Shown piece by piece: positions 1-12,723 of a DNA stretch of 64,000 bases. A model generated the notes under the pieces. That model made no database searches. It was given only the letters and a program-made list of their open reading frames with translations, and had not been told where the DNA came from. How positions within the stretch are numbered: position 1 is the stretch's first letter; the number at the start of each line of letters is the position of its first letter. The DNA lies in NCBI GenBank assembly GCA_905331475.1, contig CAJNYU010002679.1, positions 350,221-414,220 on the forward strand, read 5' to 3'. The stretch comes from Rotaria socialis (taxonomy: Eukaryota; Rotifera; Eurotatoria; Philodinida; Philodinidae). The position numbers and the translations under genes are program-made.

Positions 1-1282
1 GTATATTCAAAGTGAATTTTGTAATGGTGAGTACTTCGATTAATCAACATATGCGAAACATGTGTGTTATTCACACTTAATTTGTATTCAGTAGAAGGCG
101 AAAAAAAAAACTACCTTATGTGTGAATTTTTCTAGGTGGAAATTTAGCTGAACGAATACGTGATAATCATCATCGACAATGTTATATGGATGAGAATAGT
201 TTACGAAAAATTTTATTACATATTGCTAATGGTTTAGCATTTATACATGCAAGAAATTTAGTTCATTTGGATATTAAACCTGATAATATATTTATATCGA
301 TTAATGACGAATTATCATTGGAGAAAAATATTACTTATAAAATTGGTGACTTAGGACATGTTACGGATATTTACGATCCATTTGTTGAAGAAGGTGATTC
401 AAGATATTTAGCAAGAGAAGTTCTTCAACAAAAATATCAATGTTTACCAAAAGCAGATGTGTTTTCATTGGCGCTTACAGTTTTCGTTGCGGTAAGAGTT
501 TTTTTTTCTATCACTTAAAAGAGATAGTGAAGGAAAAGCGTTGAACGAGTAAAAATGATTTCGATTGGTTGTTTAAAACGATTGGAGATTTGTTTTATTG
601 TGAACATTTCGTTGCAATACACGGCAAGATCTAAGTGAGAAAGTTTAGCTAGGTGTCAATTAGCTATTATAGAACTATTCTCGTAAGTAACTCGAAGTCA
701 TAGTGTTGAAAACAATAAAACAGTTGTGTCATTTTTTTGTCTTATGAAATAATTTTTTTGTAGGGTACAAATAGCACACTTCCTAAAAATGGTGATGAAT
801 GGGATCGTATACGTGATGGAAAATTACCACGGATAAAACATTGTTCTGATGCATTTAATGATTTACTTCATGTAAATATTCATTTTTTGTCAATTGTAGG
901 CTTGACAAATATTATTTTAATTTTTCCTATAGGCAATGATAAAATCTGAAGTCAGTGAACGTCCATCATCATCGGAATTAGCTGAACATCCAATCGTATC
1001 ACCCATTAGTGAACGTAGTAAAAATCAATTATTTGATGAATTACAAGAAGAACAAAGAAAAAATTCTGTTTTAGCAAAGTAAGAGAAAATTGCCAAATTC
1101 TATAAAAATATTGGAAATTTTTTATTCTTAGAAAACTTCTCGATTACATGTTCTTAGCTAACGAACTTGAACGTGTTTGTTCACAAATCCGTGCTGTTGA
1201 CATGAATAAACCTCATAGAGATTCATCACCATTACAACGTTCAAGTAGTGTCAATGACTTTCGTATAACATCAGTATTGTGA
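1..1282 (+). CDS. WEE1: WEE1-like inhibitory kinase, C-terminal part (5' truncated by window)
   Basis: Exons 1-26, 136-491, 764-871, 933-1078 and 1132-1282 join in frame. The protein carries the family marks of WEE1, which in other animals phosphorylates CDK1 on tyrosine in the nucleus and delays mitosis. Seen directly: IQSEFCNGGNL in the hinge, catalytic loop HLDIKPDNIF, DLG in place of DFG within KIGDLGHVT, and EEGDSRYLAREVLQ, which closely follows the WEE1 activation segment. LPKADVFSLALTV and LPKNGDEWDRIRDGKLPRI follow, then a C-terminal tail with a leucine-rich, coiled-coil-like stretch (NQLFDELQEEQ). The N-lobe with the ATP-binding loop lies left of the window. A PKMYT1 assignment is less likely because there is no membrane segment after the kinase domain. 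A polyadenylation hexamer AATAAA lies at 1423-1428. Confidence 0.9.
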
Positions 1283-1762
1283 TAGATAAATAGATATTTT
1301 TCCTTTTCTCTTGCCTAACTTATTTTCGTCTTAAAAAAAAACTTTAATCATTTATTTTTCTTCTTTGTCGAATTCGGATTCAAAAAAAAGCAAGCAAAGC
1401 TCTTACTCAGAATTATAAAGAAAATAAATAATAAGATTTTAACTTCGTTCTGATATGTGTGTCTGAATTTTACTCTTTTATCTTTGTTCAATTTGTTACC
1501 CTTCATGTGTATTATTCACCTGCCTTTATTAATGCCATTGATCAATTGATGTACAGACTGTTTTTAAACATATCACTCGTATCCGTTCTGTTCTTAAAAA
1601 AAAACAAATATGTGTGTGTGTGGAAAAGAATTAAAGAATTGTTATCTATGCCTTTTTTTCTTGTTTATTATTGAATATCCTCTATCGGGATATTTAATAT
1701 TTTTTTTCTTATTTCGTTCATCGTTTTTTTTTCTTGTGTTGATTATATCTCCCAAATGTTGT

Positions 1763-1800
1763 TATATATAAATATATATATATATATATATTCATATATA
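1763..1800. repeat. TA-rich dinucleotide microsatellite
   Basis: A nearly pure TA/AT run with a few interruptions, in the distal 3' flank of the WEE1-like gene. Confidence 0.85.
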
Positions 1801-4011
1801 CATACACCTGTGACTTTGTTCTTTCCCTATATTTCTTGTTGTTTTTTTTTCTGTGTCTTGAAAAAATCATTCGAATAAAGTTTAAAGAAAGATGTAGATA
1901 GCGATTTTGCTATTTGGTCTTTGCTTTAATTCGATTCATCACTCAGTTTCACTATTTACATGACGACCATTCATTTAGTTATGGTTACTCGTCCAAGGAG
2001 GGCGTGTCCATGCTAAAGTCAAACATTAAAATGTGCGTACCGGTATTGCTCTTTTCAAAATTTAAATTTTTGATTTTGATTTGCGGAAAGCGATTTGTGT
2101 TCAGAGAAAGCAGATTATCTCAACATCCGTGGAATTTTGACTATTAATACGAATAAAGAAACGTTGTTGTGTCTTCAGCGGACAGCTGAAAGTTTGCATA
2201 ACACTCTAACATCGATGCCTCATCTCATGGAAAATAACATATTGATATCAACAATTTTATGTGCTTGAAAATAAGGAGAATTGCCCTCAAAGTTATAACA
2301 TACTTGCTTGATGAATTTGACATTTCTGACAGACTCATGAATTCACATCCAATGAACAGAGAACTGTATGTATATTTCTTATTACGACAAGTGATGTGTG
2401 GGCTCCGTTTAAGAGAATCTAACGAGTGAAGGAAAACTATGGATACCATTGTATAGGCACATCAAATCGTGTAATGGCACATGGTTGAGCATGAAAACTT
2501 AGCTACAAATAGAGAATACGAGCGTACTTCAAGTGAAGTATTACTGTGAAATCGTTTTGTATCGAAATACTTTTTCGTAATAAATCCAATCAATCGCATA
2601 GCATAACTCGACTTTCGTCTTAGAAAGATAAATCAGTATGACAGTTCAATTTCGCTAGCTTAATTTGTGCCACCGATAAATACGATGAATAGTCTTGAAG
2701 GACAGTTGGAATGACTGTCTAAAAGAAGTATCGCAATGACAAAAATGGTCTCATTTTATAGTCTAACGTCGACGTCTCGTATAGTTGAAGTCGAAATACT
2801 AATTTATTTAACATCGTATAGTAATCAGACAACGATCTATCCTATAAAATAGAACAACTTATCACGGGTGAGAATCCAAATTGTCTACTCGAAAATATCT
2901 TGATGATAAAATACATTTCATGAACTTTTCGAAAAATTAAGTTTTTCATTCAACATTCTATTAGTTTTTGACATATTTTCATGAATAATGAAATGTGACA
3001 AGATGCATACATGAATTTACCAAGCCAATCAGGACTCTCCATTATACGATTCCACTAAATTCTACAATGGTATCCATATTTTCCCCTGATTAGAGCAGAG
3101 AATAAAACTATAATTAGTATTCAGTATTAAAAATAATTTTTGTAAGAATGTTTTTATTAAAATCCGTCTGATGATTTACTTGTAATTAAATCAAAATAGT
3201 CACAGGTGGCATTTCAAATACCTGATCATAAAACACTAGAATTGTACTACTAGGTATCGAATAAATCAGTTCATTTTCAGTATGGTACATGAATCAGTTG
3301 TGAATATATATTTTCAACATATTGAAAGAGTTTGTGTGAGTCTAGCTTCATCATTGTTATACTAACATTGTAGCAACTGACGAATACGATGATAGTTGGC
3401 ATATAAAAATATTCTAGATTATTCACATCGATCAGTTTCAAATTATAATCAAAATCAAAAGCATCATCAGGTCTAAAACTTTCCATAAAACTTCTATAAA
3501 AACGAAATATCTAATTGCTTTCTAGTAAAATATTTAGCCAATGACAAATGAAAAATAGAAGTGGTGAAAGGATACAAAATACATTTGCGACATTGGTAAT
3601 GCATTTTTATATAGAAACAAGAATAGTCTTTTTTAGCATAATACAAGAAAGAAAGCTTATATTAATTCTATAAACGCTACCGTTGCATTCTAATCAATGT
3701 AATCGTTTATTTTCTTGTAAAGTTAAAAGTCGAACAAATGAATTGTTACTCACCAATAATGATTTTGTCTTTCGAACATAGCTCAGATTGTCTTGAGTTA
3801 ATAGATGATTGTCGAGGAATCATCATTAAATAAAACATGTTTCTTTATTAGTAATGGAGTATATTGTGATTGACATGTTAGAGGTGAATTTCGTATACCG
3901 GAGAAAGAAATCAAATTTTAACTGCAATGTAAACAATTTCCTTGTGTTATAAATGTTTAAATTCTTATTCGAATATTTCTTATTATAATTAGTGTTTGAT
4001 ATAAATTCTAT

Positions 4012-4275
4012 TCAACTGTCGTTTTGACCTTCAGTTGCTTGTGGAATATTATTTTTGAAGAATTGAATTTTCAATGACGATAAATGTTCATGTGAAGGTG
4101 AATGATTCTCAGAATTACCTAAAATTAAAAGAATATTAGAAGCAATTATCAGATACCATTTACTTTGATTCATATTTGATGAAATCATATTTACAGAAGA
4201 ACCTTTTCCTCTTACATTCTGTTTTGACGAGTCCATCATCGAATCCACAAATATTGAATAAAAAGTATCTTTCAA
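4012..4275 (-). other. weak candidate for a short spliced gene or gene remnant
   Basis: On the minus strand an open frame of 87 codons (TTG at the 5' end, no ATG) follows a TTTTTTTCAG acceptor-like tract. It contains a 45-nt GTAAAT...TTTTAG stretch (4119-4163) that would splice out in frame, leaving serine-rich text ending TEGQNDS. Upstream, a donor-like CT|GTAAG lies near 4327, but the frame before it closes quickly. There is no recognised domain. It could be a remnant or a chance frame. Confidence 0.15.
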
Positions 4276-5117
4276 CCTGAAAAAAATGAATCACATACAT
4301 ATAGATAAAGTAGAAGTTTTCTTACAGATGAAAATCATAAATGTGATGACTCGTTACAAGATGCGAAAAATTCTATTTCATGTAAAATTCCTTTGTTTTT
4401 AGTTAATGTAGACGATCTACAACAATTTGTATAATTGATTCATCATCGGTTCATTCTTCAACGACATAGTAGGTACTACGTAGCAAGGACTTGCTCAAGA
4501 TTAAAATAAGAAATAATTGAAACTCATCGAACAGTTTCATAATCTTGTTGTGTACTTTCATGCAGACATGCTGTACGTTTAATTAATGATTCTATTTTAA
4601 TACCAAAAATAATACGAATTGCATTCGATGAATATGAATAATATGTGAAAGACATATTGTATTATATGATCGGGAAGAAAAATTAAAAACTCGAATGGGT
4701 CTTCTTCTTGACCCAGTACGAAGTTGGACGATAATTTTTTTATGTGCTGGAGCATTGAAATAGGCGATGCTTGAAAAAGGTCAGAAAAAAATGACACGTA
4801 CTGTAAATATTTCGGTTAATAGCTTTGATAATTGAACGAAGAAGACAACATGAACAAAATTCATCATTTATTGTCAATATGCTTATACAAAAAAATAATA
4901 ACTTCAGCGTTATATTCTTTAAAAGTTGAAAATCACACTTCTCTTGCAAAAAAAGCATCATAATTGAAAGAATGACACTACAGTTCCCTAATAAATTATG
5001 TTAACTTATGTATATTAGAACACTATCTTTGAAAACATTAGTATGTCTGCCTATGAATAATTGCTGATTAATCGTTCCACATATACAATTCTTTTCACTT
5101 CTTTCTAACTTATCAAT

Positions 5118-5435
5118 GTGAGGTACATTCTCGACACAACCGCCATAATGTTAATGAAACAGTACGATGAAAACATGGCTTTAAACTTGTCATTCGAAGC
5201 ACGCTTCTTGAAGCACTTCCAAGGTCGATTCGATGCAGATTTTGTTTTAGAAGCTTTCAACCAACAGCTGGATCGTGTCTCTGTTTGCAGCAAATTATCA
5301 GTCAAGCAGTCCAAATATGACGCACATTTTTGTGGCGGATGCGTTACAATTTCTAGCGCTCGAAGAACTATAAGAGTTGAGCTGAGAAAAATCAATCAAT
5401 GTTGCTGGTGTGACATTAAAGTTAAGAGAGTTTAA
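5118..5435 (+). other. open-frame island of higher GC, unknown origin
   Basis: A 105-codon open frame (ATT/GTG-like start region, no good ATG context) in an island visibly richer in G and C than its AT-rich surroundings. It reads like protein (for example LKHFQGRFDADFVLEAFNQQ, then several Cys), but I recognise no family. The opposite strand is also open over much of the same span. It may be a fragment of a decayed gene or mobile element, or chance. Confidence 0.2.
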
Positions 5436-6124
5436 AAATTTTGTCTGAATTCGATTATGTATATCTATTATTTGGGCACTACGCTCTATGAAACATAAAT
5501 GATCACGAGAGAATAGTAGTTCATACAAGTAGAGTTTTCTGCTGACCGCATCTTCTTCTCTCGAGTCTCAAAAAGGAGTATTTTAGTTGAAATTTTTTTT
5601 GTAAGAAGGTATCGTCATGTTATGAAAGCAGAAAATTACTTATGCAAGTGCGACTCTAAATGAAATCATTTACATGTAGTAGATGTTACTATTTCGATTT
5701 TCATTTATCGACCTCTATTGAAGCCTTTTAATAAACAATAAATAGGTGAAATAAACATAAATAACGAAATAAAAATTGTACTTCGAGGATTTTCTTTGCT
5801 CTAGATTTTTTCGTTCTATATATAGGAATTTTGAAAAGACAGAGGTCGCTGTGGTGATGTTATATTAATACTTTCTTCAACTATTGGTGCATGTAAATAC
5901 CCATTGATAGAAGTCTCTGACAAAATTTTTTTTGTTTGCTTATTATTCTGATAGACTGAAATTATTTTCACTAACTGAAATAGATTTATTTCATTTATAG
6001 ATATGTGATTTTTTTTACTGTTATGATAGAATTTCTATAACTGTATTTTACTTTTCAACAACTCAAGTAAATCTAATAATTTCAGTATTCATCTAATTTC
6101 TGTCTTAATCTTATTTTAGATTTC

Positions 6125-9100
6125 ATGAGTCGATCTAATACTCGCTGGGGTGCTCGTCAACCTCCACGTCGTGGTGGCGGTGGTACTGGCGCTGGTGGTT
6201 ATGATCAAAATTATAATGATTACAGTTACGGTCAACATCACTATTCCGGAGCTGGATACGATTACGAGTCATATGATCAATCACAAACAAACTATGATCG
6301 TAATTCAGCATCGTCATCATCATCAAAACGTTATTCTTCGAATCGAAATAATTATGATGGAGCAAATCATTACTATAATCCACCACCTCGTCATGCAAAA
6401 GGAAACGTTACAGAAAACAATAACAACAATTATAATACTACTACTACTAGTACTAGTACTAAAGCAAACCCACCGTCTAGTAAAAAACCCACCACCACCA
6501 CAACAACAAGAAAACAAGATTCTGAACCTATATCCCCAATGCCGAATAAAGAACAGGAAACTCCGGGTAAAAATTTATTTTCTAACGAAATTTCATTTTA
6601 TTTAAAAACGGAAACTTGATAAAAATTCATTTGCAGCAGCACTTCCTAAGGATACTATGACTCATACAGTTATGATTCTTGATGTAAACAAGGTCGATAT
6701 CTCGATTGTGCAATTCTCGATCTTCTTTGTCTTTTGTAATAAATTAGTTTTCAAAAAAGTCAATCCTAGTTAACTCATATGTAAAGAACAAATGTTAATT
6801 TATTTATTGTTTTTTCCTCAAAGCTATATATTTTTCTATTCATTATCAGATTCATATGCTTGGCGAAGAAGATTCTAGCAGGAACTGAATCTATTTCAAA
6901 AAAGTATTCATCCTATCGGAAAATGAGAATATGAATAATAAAATCCATCGAGAATTCTTTATTTGTTTTTTACATCTAATTAATTTTTTGTGAATTCAAA
7001 AACATGTCTATCTTTAGTTGAAACTCCTACAATATCAACTGAAGTCAAAGTCGAACAACCAATTGAATCAACTCCTCCGATTGAAGAATCTAAAACAAAT
7101 GAAACACCTATTGAAGAATTACTACCACCCCCCGTACCCGAACCACCACCGGAAGAAAATCTTGATTTGATTCGTCAACAAGTAACAACCTATTTTACTG
7201 AACGTAGTGATCGTTTAAAGCAACGTCAAGAACTTCTCGAACAAAATCTCCTAGCCGAGAAGACTCGCCTAAATGCCGAACAACAACAAGCCGCCATGAC
7301 ACGTTTAGATTCGAGTATAAAACGTATACCACCATTTATAAAACGTTTACGAACATTAACCGAACAACAACGTGATGCTCTTTATCGCGATATGCAAGCA
7401 TTAAATCTAACACGTTATATATCGGAAGTTGCGACAGCATTAACAGAAGCAAAATTAAAAATGACTGACGTATGGACATCAGTTCAAATGTGCTCATTAT
7501 TACATCAACGTTATCCAGATTTTTCGATGTCGCTCTATGAAAACTGGTTAAAAGTTTTACAAAAAGAAACGTTAACTGATAATCTATCTAAAGTTCGTGT
7601 TGATTTAAGATTGTATGCTGAATTAGTAACTGTACATGTATTACCGATAAATCAATCAATAAATCATCTTTTAACAATATTAAATGCATTAATGAATAAT
7701 GATAAAGATTTTTCAAATTTAACGATATTAATTAGTTTTTGTCGTTTATGTGGTGAAGATTATGCGGAAATATTTTCAAGTAAAATTCGTAAATCAATTA
7801 TTAAATTAGATGAAAATATTGAAGAAACAAATAAAAGTTCGTTTCATTCGAATGAATTAAAACAACAGATCCGACAAATGTTAGAGGAGTATTTTCAACG
7901 ATTGTCTGTTTATCTTGTTGATGAACATAAACAATTACAAAAACAAGGACAATTAATGAAAAGAACCATGGAGGTAATTGTAAAGTCAATGATGAACCAA
8001 AGGCGAATATGACAGAAACCTATTTCTTTCTTATCTATTGAGATTTGTATAGATAATGAAGGATACCACTAGGTTTCTTATGGATAGAAAAATCTTATTA
8101 TTCTGAGACTTTATATTTACAATTGTTCTTTTTTTTATTCTTAGAATCGTGGTGAAATCAATCAAGAAATCAAAGATAAATATGAACAAACGAATACTAC
8201 ATTTCAAAAGCTTCTACAAAATACAGAAACAATCGCTGATTTATTAGAACAAACAATGCCAGAGTTGCCAATAGAAGGTAAGATTTTTACTTAAATTGAT
8301 AATATGAAAATTTTCACCGAGAACCATCAAACGAATCGTTTCATTCGAATGTATAGTTTTAAAACAAAGAAAATAATAGAATCTTGTAATGTACTCGGTA
8401 AAAGTTTCAATATCCAAGGGTTCAACCAACGAGTAGACTTTCCTAAATAACCATAAATTAAAAATCAATGGTATAAAGTTGAAATTATTGCATGAAACTA
8501 TATCAGCTGATACCCATAGGAGAATTTGTATCTTTGAAGATGGATGTTTACTTTGGACTTGACACCCAAATACAATCCATTAGACTAAATGAACCTTCTG
8601 ATAAAAAATCGACATGATCTTTTTAATTTTATTTTCTTAAATAGAAGCTTCAAAAAAATCAAGTGATCGTACTGGTATTGATTTTTATCTTGCTGGACGA
8701 TCTGATGATGTAAGTTTGAGACATATCTAAGTTAATTAAAATATGAAATCAATTATTTCTAAGGATCTTGGTGGTAATACACTCTGGGAAGATAGCGATG
8801 CAAAACAATTCTATGAAGATACTGTTGATTTAAAACTTTTTCTTCCTGGCTATGCTTTCCGTGAACCGGTTACGACAACAGCACCAGCATCTGAAGGTAA
8901 ATAAAAAAAACTAGTCATTTCTATGTAAAATAGAATAAAAAATTTTCTTTCATAGAAACTGAAACACTTGATTCAGTACAAATGGAACAAGAAATTGAAA
9001 AAGAAGGACTTGAAGTAACATCAACTGTTGAGGCCGAAGAAGACGATGCAACATTAGTTGATATCGAAGGTTAGTACGAAGCATTTTGGCTATCAAATTT

Positions 9101-12100
9101 CATTATCAATTCTTGATTCTAATTTTAGATGGAGTAGAAGAAGACGTAGGTGCAAATAATATTAAATTAATGATGGATGTTTTTGTAACTCAATTACCAA
9201 CATGTGTTAATCGTGAAATGATTGATAAAGTACGAGTTGTTTTTTTTAAAACAAAACTAGTTTTCCTGGATAAACTAAATCTTTCTATTTTAGGCTGCTC
9301 GTGATTTTGCAACAAATTTAAATACAAAACAAAATCGTAAACGATTAATAAAAGCTTTATATACAGTTCAACGTACATATTTGCATTTACTCCCATTTTA
9401 TTCACGCTTAATAGCAACATTAAATCCAGTTATGCCTGAAATAGGCAATGAATTAGTTCGTTTATTAAAAAACGAATTTCGTGCGCATATCAGGCGTAAA
9501 GATCAAATTTATATTGAATCAAAAATTAAAACAGTTCGGTTTATTGGTGAATTGGTTAAATTCAGTGTTTTTCCAAAGAATGAAGCTATTAATTGTTTAA
9601 AAACTCTATTAAGTGATTTTCGTCATCACAATATTGAAATGTGCTGTAATCTACTGGAAACATGCGGAAGATTTCTTTATCGTAGTCCTGAGTGTCATCG
9701 ACGAACTGAAATTATTCTTGTAAATTGATTTGAAAATTTTTTCTGTCTTGGAAATTTAGTTTTTTGTTTCTAGGAAATTCTGATGCGTAAAAAAGCTGTA
9801 TTAACATTAGACAGCCGATATACAACACAAATTGAAAATGCTTACTATTATTGTAATCCACCGGAAGCTCGAGAAATTGAGAAGAAAATTCGTTCACCAA
9901 TACAAGAATATCTTCGGCGATTACTTTTTAAAGATCTTAACAAAATTACTATTGAAAAGGTAATTGTAGCTATTGCAGAGAAAATTTTAATATAATTATG
10001 ACTGTTAGTAACTCCACCAGGAATTCTCTATAATTTTATCTTACAACGGAGTATGGAAAAGACACATCGACGTTATGTTTCTAATTAGGCTAAATCATTT
10101 CCGATAGTCTCTCGCGAGAAAACACCTTAATTACTTTCGGCAATCGTTAAAAAGTTGCGTAATGTTGGACTGAGAATTTTTACAAAGTGTGTCCACATGG
10201 TTTCATTTCCATAGAAAAGCGATTGCCATGGCACGTTAGACTAGAAATTCTCCCATTCGAATCTGTACAATTTATTCCTAAGTCCTGGATAATAACAAAG
10301 TTTTCAATTTGAATAATTTTTTTTTTCAATCATATAGATTCTTCGTCAAATTCGTAAATTTAATTGGGCCGATGCAGATTTTCGTTCCTATGCTATAAAA
10401 TGTTTAGCAGCTCCTTACAGTGTAAAGTTTAATTCAATTCCATGTCTGGCTAGTATACTTTCTGGTTTATCACATTTTTATGTAAGTAAAGAAAACCTTT
10501 GTTACAACAAAATAAATATTATTTTTATATAATATTGATTAGGATGATGTAGCTATTGAAGTATTAGACAATGTTCTTGATGATATTCGTTTAGGACTTG
10601 AAGTATGCATCATAAAAGAATGTATTTATTTTTCTTGATAAAAATATATTCATATTTATTTTTAAGATAAACATTCCAAAATTTAATCAACGACGTCTTT
10701 GCATGATTAAATACCTCGGTGAATTGTATAACTATCGAGTTGTTGATTCAATAATTATATTTCGTACATTATATTTATTAATAACCTATGGTGTCAGTCT
10801 TGAGCGTAAATATACAAAAATAGATTTTAGTTCTTTTGTCGTGTAAGTAGCTGGCATTTTTCTTTTTCTTTATTTAAAGCTTTGGAAATAAGTGATCTTG
10901 ATCCACCAGAACATTTATTTCGTATTCGTCTTGTTTGTACATTACTGGATAGTTGCGGTCAATATTTTGATCGTGGCACGAGCAGAAAACGCCTCGATTG
11001 TTTTCTCATCTATTTTCAAGTAAAAGAAATTCTTTTTTCGAACTGAAAACACGAAAATGAAATATAATTTGCTTTCTTTTCAATAGAGATATTATTATTT
11101 CAAAAAAGAACAAGCAATATGGAATCCATCATCGTATCCGTTTCCACTGGAAATCGAACAGATATTTGATGAATGTGTTATGGATTTAAGACCTAAATTT
11201 AGTAAAACAAATTCACATGCGAAAGCTTGCGAACAAGTAGAAAATATGGAAAAAGAATTCATAGCTTTAATAAGTAAGAAGCCAAATTTTCATAAATATT
11301 TCAATTGGATATAATCATGAAAAGTGCACTGGAAAATCAGAGATTCTCTTAAAGACAATTAATTGAATAGAATGTCACATTATTTTGAGCTCACAGAAAG
11401 TTTTATTTTCTCTAAAATTTCATTGTTTATTGAATAGATCAACAACAAGCTAAAATGGCATCGAAAGATATTTCGCATCAATCACGAGATACAAATTTAG
11501 CACCAATAACCGAAGATGAAGAACAACAACAACAGCAACAACAAGTTAATACTGCCAATCCGGACGATCTCCTTAATGCTCAACAACAAGAAGATGAAGA
11601 AGTAAGAAATTTAATTTAATTAGATTTACATAAAAATAAAAATTCTTGTTTCTTATTTAAACAAAAAAAAAGGACGAAGAAGATAACGAAGAAAATTATG
11701 ATGACGATGATGATGACTGCCATCGAGCAGTACGCAGTCGTCGTACACGTCCGAGTGCTGGTAGTAATGAACGAACAAGTGGTGGTAGTGGCGCTGACGA
11801 AGAATGTCCTGAAACCGATGACAATGATGCAGCTGGCTTAGATGATGAGAATAACGGTGCAAATAAAAATTCAACGGAACGAACCAAAGTCACAACTGAA
11901 GAAGATAATGACTTTGTTAAAGCATTTGAAGCATTAGTAGCTGAATCTGTTGCTGTAAATTTTTATTTTTGAATAATTATATGTTTATATATATATATAC
12001 TTCTTTTTTCTTATATAGCAACGTTCAAATGATTTAACGAAAATTCCAGCGCCAGATATTCCCGTACCAGTTCATTTAAGAAAAAGTAAAATAGCATCAG

Positions 12101-12723
12101 CAACAAATATAAATTTTTCACGTAAGATTTTGTTTGTATCATGTTTTTTTCTCTCATTGATTTTGTATTTATTTTTTTAGATAGCGACGGTGATGATGAA
12201 GGTGAAAACAATAATAAAAAACCTGAATCAGTTAATTTTGTCGTTATGCTTAAAAAGAATAACAAACCTCAAGTAATTTTTTTAGTTAAATATTGTTCCG
12301 GTTTTATCAACGAATTATTTTAGTTTTATAATATGGCTGTTTCGAGTACATCGGAAATGGCATTGAAATTAAAAGCTCGCGAACAGGTACATTTTAATAG
12401 AGAAAATTTGATTTAATAATATTCTTTTTTAAAAATGTTTTCGTTTATCTAGGCTGATCGTGAAGAAAAAGCTCAATTGAAAATTCTTACATTGAATATG
12501 TCAACAAGAATGGAACAACAAGAAAATGACCAAGGTTTGTTTGCGAATAAAGTTTTATTTTGTTGAAGAATCATTTCTTCTTTTTTCTAATATAGAGTTA
12601 ATTACGAATGTAACAAATCGCACGCCACAAGCAACAGGATTAAATTTAAATAGAGACAAAAAACCGAAATATGTCCCACCGAAAGGTGCTCCCGATGCTG
12701 ATATTATCTTTGGATCGAAGTAA
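6125..12723 (+). CDS. UPF2: UPF2, regulator of nonsense transcripts 2
   Basis: Predicted 1387 aa (human about 1270) in 21 exons: 6125-6566, 7018-7973, 8145-8277, 8645-8709, 8764-8896, 8956-9069, 9129-9229, 9294-9719, 9774-9959, 10338-10481, 10543-10602, 10667-10842, 10893-11019, 11087-11273, 11438-11601, 11673-11954, 12019-12121, 12181-12272, 12324-12386, 12453-12534, 12596-12723. UPF2 bridges UPF1 and UPF3 in nonsense-mediated mRNA decay. Order: Gly/Tyr/Asn-rich N-terminus; MIF4G-1 from about residue 240 (RTLTEQQRDALYRDM, CRLCGEDYAEIFSSK); MIF4G-2 about 635-830 (KTVRFIGELVKF, LLETCGRFLYRSPE); MIF4G-3 about 838-1055 (KFNQRRLCMIKYLGELYNYR, DPPEHLFRIRLVCTLLDSCG); a Gln/Asp/Glu-rich acidic linker; and a UPF1-binding C-terminus (LNLNRDKKPKY, PKGAPDADIIF). 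The junction at 10842/10893 is the least certain. AATAAA occurs at 12917-12922 and 13706-13711. The start follows a TTTTAG tract by five bases, suggesting trans-splicing or a 5' UTR intron. Confidence 0.95.

Larger units (their letters stand above)
1283..6118. other. gene-poor stretch, no confident gene
   Basis: This 4.8 kb is unusually long for the window. It begins with the kinase 3' UTR (AATAAA at 1423-1428), followed by T-rich DNA and a TA run. Open frames in it are short, on both strands, without recognisable motifs. Two weak candidates are listed separately (4012-4275 and 5118-5435). The last bases before 6125 form a pyrimidine-rich tract ending in TTTTAG, five bases before the UPF2 start codon. 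Confidence 0.6.

Noticed and set aside
6135..6605. Open frames on both strands overlapping the first UPF2 exon
   Set aside because: They follow from the low-complexity Asn/Tyr/Thr/Ser coding repeat of UPF2; no motif and no conserved start.
6638..6720. Extra UPF2 exon starting after TTTGCAG near 6638
   Set aside because: Its frame leaves phase 0 ends while the next exon needs phase 1. Direct joining of 6566 to 7018 restores the frame exactly.
11653..11893. Minus-strand His- or Ser-rich frames
   Set aside because: Antisense shadows of the acidic Asp/Glu-rich linker of UPF2.
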